A DNA stretch of 64,000 nt, taken from assembly GCF_036387535.1 (NCBI RefSeq), contig NZ_DASVTO010000004.1, positions 1-64,000 of the forward strand, read 5' to 3'. This DNA comes from Sphingomonas_R sp036387535. GTDB lineage: Bacteria; Pseudomonadota; Alphaproteobacteria; Sphingomonadales; Sphingomonadaceae. Position numbers and translations under genes: made by a program. The notes beneath the pieces were generated by a model, which saw only the letters and a program-made list of their open reading frames with translations, did no database searches and was not told the DNA's origin. Positions within the stretch are counted from its first letter, which is position 1. Each line of letters opens with the position of its first letter. Positions 41,706 to 50,344 of the stretch are shown one piece after another.

Positions 41706-42809
41706 ATGCGTAAGCTGACCATCTTGGTCGCGCTTGCTACAACGGCGCTCGCGACGCCGGCCATGGCGCGTGACAACGCCTGGTATGTGGGTGTTGAAGG
41801 CGGCGGGTTGCTGGTCGAAGATTCGAACTTCGACATCGGTGCCATCAACAATGGCCTGAAGGTCGACCATGATTATGGTTTCGACGTCGACGGCATCATC
41901 GGTTATGATTTCGGTCCGATCCGGATCGAAGGCGAAGTCGGCTACAAGCGGGCCGAAGTCGAAGCACACACGACGACGGTCGCCATCAACGGCACGCCGG
42001 CCGGCCGTTACGAGAGCAACCGCAGCGGTTCGACCGATGCGCTCAGCTTCATGGTCAACGGCCTGCTCGACTTCGGTTCGAACGAAGGCTTAAACGGCTA
42101 TGTCGGCGGTGGTGCCGGTATCGCCCGCGTCAGCGCGAACATCTATCGCCTCAACGGCGGGCCGGTGATCGTCGACGACAGCGACACGCGCTTTGCATGG
42201 CAGGCGATTGCCGGCGTCCGGTATCCGGTCACCGACAATGTAGACATCGGCCTGAAGTATCGTTTCTTCAACGTCGACAACCTGAAGTACACCACCAGCG
42301 GTGGCGCACAGACGGACGGTCGTTTCCGGTCGCATTCGGTTCTCGCCAGCCTGGTGTTCAACTTCGGTGAACCGGCAGCGCCGCCGCCGCCGGTCGAGCC
42401 GGCTCCGCAGCCCGCGCCGTTGCCGCCTGAGCCAGCCCCGACGCCGCCGCCTGCGCCGGTTCCTGCTGGTCCGTTCATCGTGTTCTTCGACTGGAACAAG
42501 TCGGACATCACGCCGGAAGCCGCCACGATCCTCGACAATGCCGCACAGGCATTCACGACGTCGGGTTCGGCTTCGGTCATGCTTGCCGGTCACGCCGACA
42601 AGTCCGGTTCGGACTCCTACAACGTCGGTCTTTCGCAGCGTCGTGCCGACGCGGTGAAGTCGTACCTGGCCGGCAAGGGCATTGCCGACGGTTCGATCAC
42701 GACCGAAGCGTTCGGCGAAAGCCGCCCGCTGGTGGAAACCGCCGATGGTGTGCGCGAACCGCAGAACCGTCGCGTGGAAATCACCTACGGTCCGGGTTCG
42801 GGCATGTGA
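41706..42809 (+). CDS. OmpA-family outer-membrane protein with peptidoglycan-binding domain
   Basis: The 367-residue protein starts at ATG 41706 with a signal peptide ending PAMA (about residue 22). An eight-strand OmpA-like barrel (about 23-220), a proline-rich linker (PPPPVEPAPQPAPLPPEP) and an OmpA_C domain follow, with FIVFFDWNKSDIT, AGHADKSGSDSYNVGLSQRRADAV and AFGESRPLVETADG and the C-terminal NRRVEIT block. It tethers the outer membrane to peptidoglycan. It has its own 198-bp upstream region after the GTA cluster and a strong terminator behind, so it is a separate unit. Confidence 0.94.
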   Translation: MRKLTILVALATTALATPAMARDNAWYVGVEGGGLLVEDSNFDIGAINNGLKVDHDYGFDVDGIIGYDFGPIRIEGEVGYKRAEVEAHTTTVAINGTPAGRYESNRSGSTDALSFMVNGLLDFGSNEGLNGYVGGGAGIARVSANIYRLNGGPVIVDDSDTRFAWQAIAGVRYPVTDNVDIGLKYRFFNVDNLKYTTSGGAQTDGRFRSHSVLASLVFNFGEPAAPPPPVEPAPQPAPLPPEPAPTPPPAPVPAGPFIVFFDWNKSDITPEAATILDNAAQAFTTSGSASVMLAGHADKSGSDSYNVGLSQRRADAVKSYLAGKGIADGSITTEAFGESRPLVETADGVREPQNRRVEITYGPGSGM

Positions 42810-42851
42810 TTGTCCTGGTTCCGCCTTCGGGCGGGACCGACGCAACGAAGG

Positions 42852-42882
42852 GGTCGGCTTCCGCAAGGGAGCCGGCCTTTTT
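42852..42882 (+). terminator. Intrinsic terminator of the OmpA gene
   Basis: GGTCGGCTTCC and GGGAGCCGGCC pair over 11 positions (with two G-T pairs) around a GCAA tetraloop and are followed by TTTTT. It starts 43 bp after the OmpA stop. Confidence 0.88.
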
Positions 42883-42974
42883 CGTGTGTGCGAAACTGTG
42901 TTGATCGTCCTGCAGGATCGGCACCGGAACGAACCGCGGCGCGTTCATCGACCGGGAACAGGCAGGAGCAAGAC

Positions 42975-43544
42975 ATGCGTGATGTTTGGGTGAAGGTGAC
43001 GACGCTGGCGATGCTGGGCGCGACCGCCTGTGCGATGACCGCCTGTACGATGGATGTCGGCGGGACCGGCACTGCCGGCGGTGGCGCGGCGATGCCCCGC
43101 GCCACGGCGACCTTGATGGATGCGACCGGCGCGGCCAAGGGCAACGCCACGTTCGAGCAGACCGCGAGCGGCCTGCGCATGAGGGTGCAGGCGACGGGCA
43201 TGGCGCCGGGCCCGAAGGGGCTGCATTTCCATATGATGGGCAAGTGCGACGCGCCCGATTTTACCACGGCGGGGGGCCATTGGAACCCGACCGGCATGAA
43301 GCATGGCAAGGACTCGGGCGCAGGGCCGCATCTGGGCGACCTGCCCAACATCGAGATCGGTGCCGATGGCCGGGGTCAGATCGATACGGTGGCAGCGGGC
43401 GTGATGCTGATGTCGGGCGCCACGCCGTTGCTGGATGCCGACGGCGCGGCGATCCTGATCCACGCCGGCCCCGACGACTATCGCACCGATCCGTCGGGAA
43501 ACAGCGGCAGCCGGCTTGCCTGCGGTGTGGTGACGCCGGCCTGA
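42975..43544 (+). CDS. sodC: Cu/Zn superoxide dismutase, lipoprotein
   Basis: The 189-residue protein starts at ATG 42975, eight bases after CAGGAG. The leader holds a lipobox-like MTAC (Cys24), suggesting a lipid anchor. The SOD fold is marked by GLHFHMMGKC (Cu ligands and first disulfide Cys), GGHWNPTGMKHG, PHLGDLPNIEIG (bridging region) and ILIHAGPDDYRTDPSG, ending in SRLACGVV (second disulfide Cys). It removes superoxide in the periplasm. It is convergent with the MFS gene, with 4 bp between stops. Confidence 0.92.
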   Translation: MRDVWVKVTTLAMLGATACAMTACTMDVGGTGTAGGGAAMPRATATLMDATGAAKGNATFEQTASGLRMRVQATGMAPGPKGLHFHMMGKCDAPDFTTAGGHWNPTGMKHGKDSGAGPHLGDLPNIEIGADGRGQIDTVAAGVMLMSGATPLLDADGAAILIHAGPDDYRTDPSGNSGSRLACGVVTPA

Positions 43545-43548
43545 GCGA

Positions 43549-45153
43549 TCAGCGCGTGGCGGCCAGTTCCGCCACGCGCGCCTCCGCCGCGGGTAACCGG
43601 CGTGCGGCGAACAGGAACAGCGCGATGACGAGCGGGATCGGGACCAGCGCCGAGAGGATCGCCAGCCGCAGGTCGCCCGTGATGTCGCTGATCAGACCGA
43701 CCCAATAGGGGCCGAGACCCAGCCCGATCAGGTTGATTCCCAGAAACTGGACCGCGGTGGCAGTGCCGCGCATCCTTGGGAGAACATGATCCTGGCCGGT
43801 GGCGAAGACCGGGCCGAGCCACATGGTGAGGCACAATGTTCCCAGAAAGTTCAGAATGAAGAAGGTGGTCCGGTCGGTGGTCAGATACTGACCGATGGTG
43901 AGGATACAGCAGATGCCGGCGGCGGCGGCGGCAACATAGAGCCGGCCGCCGGGGTGACGCCGGCGCGCCGCATCGGCGATGACGCCGCCGAGCGTCGTCC
44001 CGATTCCGCCGGCAACGGCGGCGATCGCGCCGATGGTGAAGCCATCCGCGGGCTTCATCCCCAGATGGGCGACCCCGTAGAGATAGATGAAGGCGCTGAG
44101 TGCGTAGCTGCCGAAGCTGAGAAATCCGCCGGCCACCGCGAGTGCGAGGAAGCTGGGAGTGTCCAGCAGCAGTTCGGAGACGACCGGATCGCGCAGGCGG
44201 ATCGACTGGATCCAGGACAGGACGGCGTAGGCACCGACCGCGATCGCCGTCCACTGCACCATGTTGGTGGTGACCGCGGTGGTGCCGATCCAGAAGATCG
44301 GCGCACGCTTGGCCGGTGCGAGCAGCGCGTCCGTCAACAGGATCATCGCGACCGCGACCCCCGCGATGGCCAGCAGCCGCAACAGGTTGCGCCGGACCAT
44401 GGCCGGCGACGCACCCAGCCGCCGGAGGGACAGCAGGCTGAAGGGCGGAAACAAGGTCCCCAATTCCCGGAACGCCGCGCGGAACGGATGCGGATCGCCG
44501 GGGTGAGGATGGCCATCAATCGCGCCGCGCACGGGTTCCCGCACCGTGATGACCACCAGCAGCGCGAGCAGGACGCCGGGCAGCCCGACCGCCATATAGG
44601 CGGCCTGCCACCCGACGAGGCCGAACGGAGCGGTGCCGATCGGATAGAGCCGATCCCACAAGGCCACGATATGGCCACCGATCATCAGCGAAGCGCCGGC
44701 ACCGAGATAGATGCCGCTGGAATACAGGGCGAGCGCAGTGGCGCGCTGTGCCTTGGGAAAATAATCCTGCAGGATCGAGAAGGCGGACGGACTGGCGCTG
44801 GCTTCCCCGACCCCGACCCCGACGCGGGCGAGCGCGAGTTGCCCGAAGCTGCCCGCGGTTCCGGACAGAGCGGTCATCGCCGACCAGAGCCCGAGGCCGA
44901 TCGACAGCGTGCGGACCCGGTGCCATCCATCCGCCAACCGGGCGAGCGGCAGGCCGAACAGGGCATAGAAAAGCGCGAAGGCCGTGCCGAACAACAGCCC
45001 GACCTGCGCATCGGTCAGTCCAAGATCGGCCTTCAGATAGGGGGCGAGGATGGTAACGATCTGGCGATCGATGAAGTTGAACGCATAGACGATCGTGAAC
45101 AGGGCGAGAACATACCAGCGATAGGCACCGGGGGGCCGGGCGTCATGATGCAT
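43549..45153 (-). CDS. MFS transporter, spinster-like subfamily
   Basis: The protein is 534 residues from ATG 45153 with GGAGA upstream; longer frames lack homology. Helix 1 is WYVLALFTIVYAFNFIDRQ, followed by LKADLGLTDAQVGLLFGTAFALFYALFGLPLARLADGWHRVRTL, the conserved loop 2-3 motif. GVGEASASPSAFSILQDYFPKAQRATALALY is the helix 4-5 region. About 12 helices with a long central loop fit the family, common in sphingomonads. Substrate is unknown. Its own promoter region (192 bp) precedes it. Confidence 0.9.
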   Translation of the reverse strand: MHHDARPPGAYRWYVLALFTIVYAFNFIDRQIVTILAPYLKADLGLTDAQVGLLFGTAFALFYALFGLPLARLADGWHRVRTLSIGLGLWSAMTALSGTAGSFGQLALARVGVGVGEASASPSAFSILQDYFPKAQRATALALYSSGIYLGAGASLMIGGHIVALWDRLYPIGTAPFGLVGWQAAYMAVGLPGVLLALLVVITVREPVRGAIDGHPHPGDPHPFRAAFRELGTLFPPFSLLSLRRLGASPAMVRRNLLRLLAIAGVAVAMILLTDALLAPAKRAPIFWIGTTAVTTNMVQWTAIAVGAYAVLSWIQSIRLRDPVVSELLLDTPSFLALAVAGGFLSFGSYALSAFIYLYGVAHLGMKPADGFTIGAIAAVAGGIGTTLGGVIADAARRRHPGGRLYVAAAAAGICCILTIGQYLTTDRTTFFILNFLGTLCLTMWLGPVFATGQDHVLPRMRGTATAVQFLGINLIGLGLGPYWVGLISDITGDLRLAILSALVPIPLVIALFLFAARRLPAAEARVAELAATR

Positions 45154-45345
45154 GGTTCTGCTCTCCTGCCGGCGATCATGGTCGTCGCCCTGTCCGAAGA
45201 TGTGCAAGAGATTGACGGACCCGTAAAGTGGCGATTGGATGACCGACACGCTTTGTAACGTCTGTGGCAGGCGCGCGCTCCGGCGGACGCGGTGCAGGTC
45301 CGTCGCCCACATACAGGCAGCAGTGTCCGGTTACCGGCTAGATGC

Positions 45346-45887
45346 TTAGCCGGCAGCGCCCAGCGGATAGCGTGCAACCTGTTCGTAAAACGCGCCGTCG
45401 GGGCCGAGATGGCTTTCGAACAGGGTGAAATCCGTCACGGGCACAGCCAGGCCTGCGAGACCGGCGGCCGCGAACAGGAAAGGCGCGGGATCGCCCCCGT
45501 GCCGGCCGAAGCGGGCGAGCGTGACATGCGGCAGATAGGCGCGACCCTCCGGCGGAAGGCCGAGGCCGGTCAGGACATGATCCACCTTGCGATGGAGCGC
45601 GGTCAGCCGGTCCGCCGGGCCGGCGGCGATCCAGAGGCTGTCGATCCGACCACGCCGATCGAAGCGGCCGGGCGCGCCCAGCGTGAGAGCGAAGCCGGCG
45701 GCCCGGATGCCGCCAGCGCGGCGGCGATATCCTCCGCCAGAGGACGTTCGACCGAGCCGATGAAGCGCAGCGTCACATGCAGGTGATCATCGTCCTGCCA
45801 ACGCGCACCGTCGATGTCCGGCGCTATCGCGAGCATGGCGTCGCGCAGTGGCCGCGCAGGGCGGATCGCCACGAAGAGCCTGTGCAT
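45346..45887 (-). pseudogene. thpR: RNA 2',3'-cyclic phosphodiesterase (ThpR/2H family), frameshifted
   Basis: The start MHRLFVAIRPARPLRD (ATG at 45887) and the first HVTLRFIG motif lie in one frame to about 45710. The sequence then continues in the next frame with RAAGFALTLG, DSLWIAAGPADRLTALHRKVDHVL and the second HVTLARFG motif, ending at 45346. Both catalytic HxTL motifs are intact, so a single-base loss near 45710 (in GCGCTGGCGGCATCC) explains the break. In the first frame translation ends at 45603. It could be a real pseudogene or a sequencing error. The family hydrolyses 2',3'-cyclic phosphates on RNA. Confidence 0.85.
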
Positions 45888-46016
45888 GCGTCGATCCTTC
45901 CAGCAACCTTTTGAAACATGACGCTCCCGTGTGCGCCGCTTGAAATCGATACGCTTCGGGATGATATTGGCGCCAGAGGAACGCGTATTGCGTTCCGACC
46001 TTGGAGAATGATCGCG

Positions 46017-46742
46017 ATGGCGAATTGGTCTGACCCCCGTACGACGGCCGTGCCGCGCTCGGCAGGCCGGGATGCGTCCGCGGCCCGGGATGCGGGGCTG
46101 CGCTCCTACATGCTTTCGGTTTACAATTACATGGCGTCCGGCGTGTTGCTGACCGGCATCGTCGCGCTGGGTTTCGCGTCGAGCGGCCTGGCGCAACAGG
46201 TCATGATGACGCCTCTGCGCTACCTCATCATCTTCGCGCCGCTGGCGTTCGTGATGGTGTTGAGCTTTGGCATCAACAAGCTTTCGACGACCGCGGCGCA
46301 AGGCCTGTTCTGGGCGTTTGCCGCGGTCATGGGTCTGTCGATGTCGACGATCTTCCTGGTGTATACGGGCACGTCGATCGCGACGACCTTCTTCGCGACC
46401 GCGGCGGCATTTGCCGGGCTCAGCCTGTTCGGATATACGACCAAGAAGGATCTGTCGGGCTTCGGCACGTTCCTGATCATGGGCGTTGTCGGCCTGCTGG
46501 TGGCGATGGTCATCAACATCTTCCTGCGGTCGCCGGCGATGCAGATGGCGATCAGCGCGATCGGCGTGCTGCTATTCGCGGGCCTGACCGCCTATGACAC
46601 GCAGAAGATCAAGAGCATGTATTTCCATGTGCAGGGCTCCGACTTCGTCGGCAAGTCGGTGGTGATGGGCGCGCTGACGCTCTATCTCGACTTCATCAAC
46701 ATGTTCACGTTCCTGCTGAGCTTCATGGGCGATCGCCGCTAA
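46017..46742 (+). CDS. Bax inhibitor-1/YccA family membrane protein
   Basis: The 241-residue protein starts at ATG 46017, ten bases after GGAG (ATG 46008 is too close). It has seven hydrophobic helices, with the family marks LRSYMLSVYNYMASGVLLTGIVAL, TTAAQGLFWAFAAVMGLSMSTIFLVYTG, YTTKKDLSGFGTFLIMGVVGLLVAMVINIFL, and YDTQKIKSMY followed by LYLDFINMFTFLLSFMGDRR. BI-1 proteins act as pH-sensitive calcium leak channels or stress regulators. An upstream Sec leader is absent. A perfect terminator follows. Confidence 0.92.
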   Translation: MANWSDPRTTAVPRSAGRDASAARDAGLRSYMLSVYNYMASGVLLTGIVALGFASSGLAQQVMMTPLRYLIIFAPLAFVMVLSFGINKLSTTAAQGLFWAFAAVMGLSMSTIFLVYTGTSIATTFFATAAAFAGLSLFGYTTKKDLSGFGTFLIMGVVGLLVAMVINIFLRSPAMQMAISAIGVLLFAGLTAYDTQKIKSMYFHVQGSDFVGKSVVMGALTLYLDFINMFTFLLSFMGDRR

Positions 46743-46766
46743 ACGATCCGCAACGACGTTCGAACG

Positions 46767-46797
46767 GGCCCGGCGGAGCGATCCGCCGGGCCTTTTT
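46767..46797 (+). terminator. Intrinsic terminator of the BI-1 gene
   Basis: GGCCCGGCGGA and TCCGCCGGGCC form a perfect 11-bp stem around a GCGA tetraloop, followed by TTTTT. It starts 24 bp after the BI-1 stop and ends next to the stop of the convergent GST gene. Confidence 0.92.
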
Positions 46798-46799
46798 CG

Positions 46800-47426
46800 T
46801 CAGCCCGCCGGCCGCGGCGGCATTGCGGCATCATCGAGCGAGGCGGCACGGTGGAACGCCGGGCGGTCTTGAAGCGCGGATTGATAGCGCTGGAAGGTAG
46901 GGCGGGCTTCGATCGTCCCGAACATCATGCCCCAGCCCAGATGCGAGCCGACATAGACATCTGCCGCACTGAAGCGGTCACCGGCGATGTAATCACGATC
47001 GCCGATCGCGGCCTCCAGCGTATCGAGCGTCGTCGACAGCGTTCCATAGCCCAGCGTCGCCGCGCGTTCGGGCGGAAACTCCGCGCCCAATGCCGTATTG
47101 GTGACGGCGGCCTCCAACGGTCCGGCGGCAAAGAACAGCCAGCGATAATAAGCCGCGCGGTCCGGAAGCGGCGGCGCCAAGCCCGCATCCGGAAACGCAT
47201 CCGCCAGATAGGCGCAGATTGCCGCAACCTCGGTCACCACCGCGTCGCCGTGGCGCAGTGCGGGAACCTTTCCCATCGGGTTGATCGCCAGATAATCGGG
47301 TTCCTTCATCGCGCCGGTATAGTCGAGCAGCACGACGTCATAGGCGGTGCCGATTTCCTCCAGCATCCAGCGGACGATACGGCCGCGGGACATGGGATTC
47401 GTGTAGAGCGTGAGCGAGCGGGTCAT
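46800..47426 (-). CDS. Glutathione S-transferase family protein
   Basis: The 208-residue protein has a thioredoxin-like N-terminal domain with LTLYTNPMSRGRIVRWMLEEIG, DYLAINPMGKVPALRHGD (cis-proline) and VTEVAAICAYLAD (glutathione site), and a helical C-terminal domain with FSAADVYVGSHLGWG. The serine of PMSRG is the likely catalytic residue. It is the second gene of an overlapping pair with dienelactone hydrolase (ATGA), so the two may act in degrading or detoxifying the same compound. Confidence 0.9.
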   Translation of the reverse strand: MTRSLTLYTNPMSRGRIVRWMLEEIGTAYDVVLLDYTGAMKEPDYLAINPMGKVPALRHGDAVVTEVAAICAYLADAFPDAGLAPPLPDRAAYYRWLFFAAGPLEAAVTNTALGAEFPPERAATLGYGTLSTTLDTLEAAIGDRDYIAGDRFSAADVYVGSHLGWGMMFGTIEARPTFQRYQSALQDRPAFHRAASLDDAAMPPRPAG

Positions 47427-48304
47427 GACAGGCGATCCTTCAGAAAGGCCAGCGTGCGATCCCAGGCGAGATCGGCCGCGGCCTTATCATAGCGGTCGGC
47501 CGACGTGTCATTGTTGAACGCGTGGTTCACACCCGGATAGTCATAGGCATCCACCGGAACGTGCGCCGCCTTGAGCGCGTCGATCCATGGCCGCGCGGTC
47601 CTGTTCACACGATCGTCCAGCCCCGCATAGTGAAGCAGCAGGGCGGCGCGGACCCGTAAGGCCTCGGCCGGATCGGGCGCCGGGCCGTAGAAGGCGACGC
47701 CGGCGGTCAGCAGATCCCCCGCGGCGATGGCGAGGCGGTTGACCATCGCACCGCCCCAGCAGAAGCCCAGCGCCGCGACCTTGCCGCTGGCGAACCGATT
47801 ATTCCTCAACCAGCGGGTGGTGGCAACGGCATCCGCAACGGCCTGCGTCAGATCGAGCTGACCGATCAGGGTGCGGGCCGCATCCGGATCACCGGGGGTG
47901 CCGCCGTTGCCGGACAGAAAATCCGGCGCGAGCGCGACATAGCCAGCCAGAGCGATGCGGCGGGCGATATCGCGGATATGATCGTTGAGCCCGCGATTTT
48001 CATGGATCACCATCACCGATGACTGGCGGCCACGCGCGTTGGCGGGCAGCGCCATATAGCCGTGCATCAGGCGAGTCTCGGACATCTTCCAGCGGACGTT
48101 GCTGGTCTTCAGCCGTTTGTCATCCGGCGCCACGATCGCCGCAGCGGCAGGATCGGCCGCGATCGTGGCGAGCAGGGCGCCGGCCGCAGCGGAGCCGCCG
48201 GCCAGTTTCGTCAGGTCCGCCATGAAGGCGCGGCGATCATGCGTATCGTGGGTGAAGCGATCGTACAGTGCGATCGCGCGCGCCGTGATGTCGTCGGGGT
48301 GCAT
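47423..48304 (-). CDS. Dienelactone hydrolase family protein
   Basis: The 293-residue protein has an alpha/beta hydrolase of dienelactone hydrolase type: VMVIHENRGLNDHIRDIARRIALAGYVALAPDFL, the nucleophile GFCWGGAMV with Cys, and the triad histidine in PGVNHAFNNDTS. The N-terminal DRRAFMADLTKLAGGSAAAGALL resembles a Tat leader, so it may be exported even though the first 24 residues precede it. It is first in an overlapping pair with a GST. Substrate unknown. Confidence 0.88.
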   Translation of the reverse strand: MHPDDITARAIALYDRFTHDTHDRRAFMADLTKLAGGSAAAGALLATIAADPAAAAIVAPDDKRLKTSNVRWKMSETRLMHGYMALPANARGRQSSVMVIHENRGLNDHIRDIARRIALAGYVALAPDFLSGNGGTPGDPDAARTLIGQLDLTQAVADAVATTRWLRNNRFASGKVAALGFCWGGAMVNRLAIAAGDLLTAGVAFYGPAPDPAEALRVRAALLLHYAGLDDRVNRTARPWIDALKAAHVPVDAYDYPGVNHAFNNDTSADRYDKAAADLAWDRTLAFLKDRLS

Positions 48305-48359
48305 GGTGCCTCTCCGCTATACCGGCCGCAGCATCGGCGTTTTGCGGCGGACCCGCAAG

Positions 48360-49337
48360 CTAGCCGCGGAGGGCCGCGGGCTCGGGCCAGCCGGGCGCGG
48401 TGAGGGCCAGGACCTTGAACAGACGCCCCATATCTTCGGCCGCGGTCAGGCGGCGATAGGCGGCGACAATCGCATCCGCCTGATCGGGGGCGGCGCGGGC
48501 GAGGGCCGCCGCCCGGGTAGCGATCCCCAGGCGAAGCAGCCATTCGCCCTGATCGACCGGGCCGGACGCGACCAGTGGCACCGCAGCGGCGGCCAGCGCC
48601 GTGAAATCGACATGGGCGGTGATATCCGCCTCGCCCGGATCCTGGAACGGATCGACGAAGCCATGCGCGCGCACGGCCTGAAGCGTGTCGCCCGATGCGG
48701 GACCGGGATAGCCATAGTCGATCACGAGCAAGGTGCCGCCCTGCGCCGCGATCCGTGGCGCGAGTTCGGACAGGAGCGTATCGGCGGCGGGGCGGCGTTC
48801 GGCGATCGTGCCTGGCGGCGCGTCCGGGATGGGGGCGTCGGTATCGACGCGCGGCCCCGGAACCGGCAGGAAGCGGCCCGACTGATGATCGACATGGCGT
48901 TCGCGCCAGCCGTCGTCCGTGCGCAGCCATTGCCGGATCGGCAGCGCGTCGAAGAACTCGTTCGCCACGATCAGCAGTGCGCGATCGGTGGGGAGCGAGG
49001 CGACATCGTCATGCCAGACCGCGTCGGGCAGGCGAAGCGCCTGTGCGTGGCGCAGGACCGGGCTGGTTTCGACGAAGTGGATTTCCGGGGCGAGCCCGGC
49101 GCTGCGCATCGCCCGCCGCGCGTCATGCGCCAGCGTACCGCGGCCGGGACCGAGTTCGACATAGGCGGCGGGCGGGCGACCGGCCCGGTCCCAGATGTCC
49201 GCCAGCCACAGACCGGCCAGTTCGCCGAACATCTGGCTGATTTCCGGAGCGGTGGTGAAATCCCCCCCGGCACCCAGCGGATCGCGCGTGGCGTAATATC
49301 GCGCGATCGCCGCCATCATCCAGGCGTCGAGCGGCAT
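48360..49337 (-). CDS. SAM-dependent methyltransferase, MidA/NDUFAF7 family
   Basis: The protein is 325 residues from ATG 49337. Family blocks are ARYYATRDPLGAGGDFTTAPEISQMFGELAGLW, VELGPGRGTLAHDARRA (SAM site), LIVANEFFDALPIRQW and LLVIDYGYPGPASGDTLQAVRAHGFVDPF. NDUFAF7 methylates a subunit of respiratory complex I in mitochondria. The frame stays open about 20 codons further upstream (SLADRLAAQIAAAG) and these residues look homologous, but no usual start exists there, so the start may be rare or lost. The gene lies just after lgt. Confidence 0.9.
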   Translation of the reverse strand: MPLDAWMMAAIARYYATRDPLGAGGDFTTAPEISQMFGELAGLWLADIWDRAGRPPAAYVELGPGRGTLAHDARRAMRSAGLAPEIHFVETSPVLRHAQALRLPDAVWHDDVASLPTDRALLIVANEFFDALPIRQWLRTDDGWRERHVDHQSGRFLPVPGPRVDTDAPIPDAPPGTIAERRPAADTLLSELAPRIAAQGGTLLVIDYGYPGPASGDTLQAVRAHGFVDPFQDPGEADITAHVDFTALAAAAVPLVASGPVDQGEWLLRLGIATRAAALARAAPDQADAIVAAYRRLTAAEDMGRLFKVLALTAPGWPEPAALRG

Positions 49338-49383
49338 CGGGCCGGCAGCCGCAATCTGCGCCGCCAGCCGATCGGCAAGGCTA

Positions 49384-50274
49384 TCAGGCGACGCTTTGCC
49401 CCCCGGCGACCGGTTCGACGCGGACGCGCCGGCCGTTGGCAGTCGCGATCAGATAGAGCCCCGCCGCCAGCATCGGCACACTGAGCGTCTGGCCCATGGT
49501 GAGGCCCCAGCTGAGATGTTCGAGCCCGGCATCCGGCTGGCGCACATATTCGAGCAGGAAGCGGATGATACCATAGCCGAGCAGCCCGCTGCCGACGAGG
49601 AGACCGGGCTTGTAGCGCGCATCGGTGCGCCAGAACAGGATGTTGAGGATGATGAACAGCAGAATGCCCTCCAGCGCCGCTTCATAGAGTTGCGACGGAT
49701 GGCGGGGAATACCGTCTTCCGTGCGCGGGAAGATGATGCCCCATGGCAGGGTGGTCGGCCGGCCCCAGAGTTCGCCGTTCACGAAATTGGCGATGCGCAC
49801 CAGGAACAGCGCCGGCGGCGTGCAGACCGCGACATAATCGCAGACGCGAAGTGCGTTCAAGCCGTTCTTCCGGGCCAGCAAAAGGATCGCGATGATCGTG
49901 CCGAGCAACCCGCCGTGCAGCGACATGCCCCCCTGCCAGAGATACAGGATCTCGATCGGGTTGCGCAGGATTTCGGGTTTGTAGAACAGCACATAGCCAA
50001 GCCGTCCGCCCGCGAGGATGCCGATGGTGGCGTAGAATACCAGATCCTCCGCATGGCGTTTCGCCATCGGGGCGCCCGGTCGGGCCAGCAGCTTCGTCAG
50101 GTACCAGTATCCGAACAGGATGCCGACGATATAGCCGAGCGAATACCAGTGCACCTGCGGGTGCAGAGTCGTGCCGCCGATCCGCCACGTCCCAAGATCC
50201 AGCGCGATCGGGGAAAGCCCGAGCGTGGAGAAATCCAAGGCTGCCGTAGCGTCGGCGAGGAGGTTCAGGATCAA
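49384..50274 (-). CDS. lgt: Prolipoprotein diacylglyceryl transferase
   Basis: The protein is 296 residues from TTG 50274, with GGGGAAA upstream; upstream residues in frame do not look real. Family blocks are VHWYSLGYIVGILFGYWY, IGILAGGRLGYVLFY, the Lgt signature RIANFVNGELWGRPT and RHPSQLYEAALEG. It transfers diacylglycerol from phosphatidylglycerol to the lipobox cysteine of preprolipoproteins in the inner membrane; the sodC lipoprotein in this window is a likely client. It is divergent from the acyl-CoA synthetase gene. Confidence 0.94.
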   Translation of the reverse strand: MILNLLADATAALDFSTLGLSPIALDLGTWRIGGTTLHPQVHWYSLGYIVGILFGYWYLTKLLARPGAPMAKRHAEDLVFYATIGILAGGRLGYVLFYKPEILRNPIEILYLWQGGMSLHGGLLGTIIAILLLARKNGLNALRVCDYVAVCTPPALFLVRIANFVNGELWGRPTTLPWGIIFPRTEDGIPRHPSQLYEAALEGILLFIILNILFWRTDARYKPGLLVGSGLLGYGIIRFLLEYVRQPDAGLEHLSWGLTMGQTLSVPMLAAGLYLIATANGRRVRVEPVAGGQSVA

Positions 50275-50344
50275 GGCTTTTCCCCGGCGATTTCGGCCTC
50301 CATAAAGGGCGCAACGACAAACGAAAAGATAGCGAGAGAATGTT

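Noticed and set aside
45154..45345. Possible short gene between the MFS transporter and thpR
   Set aside because: No frame has a convincing start with a ribosome site; the region is best seen as the MFS promoter region.
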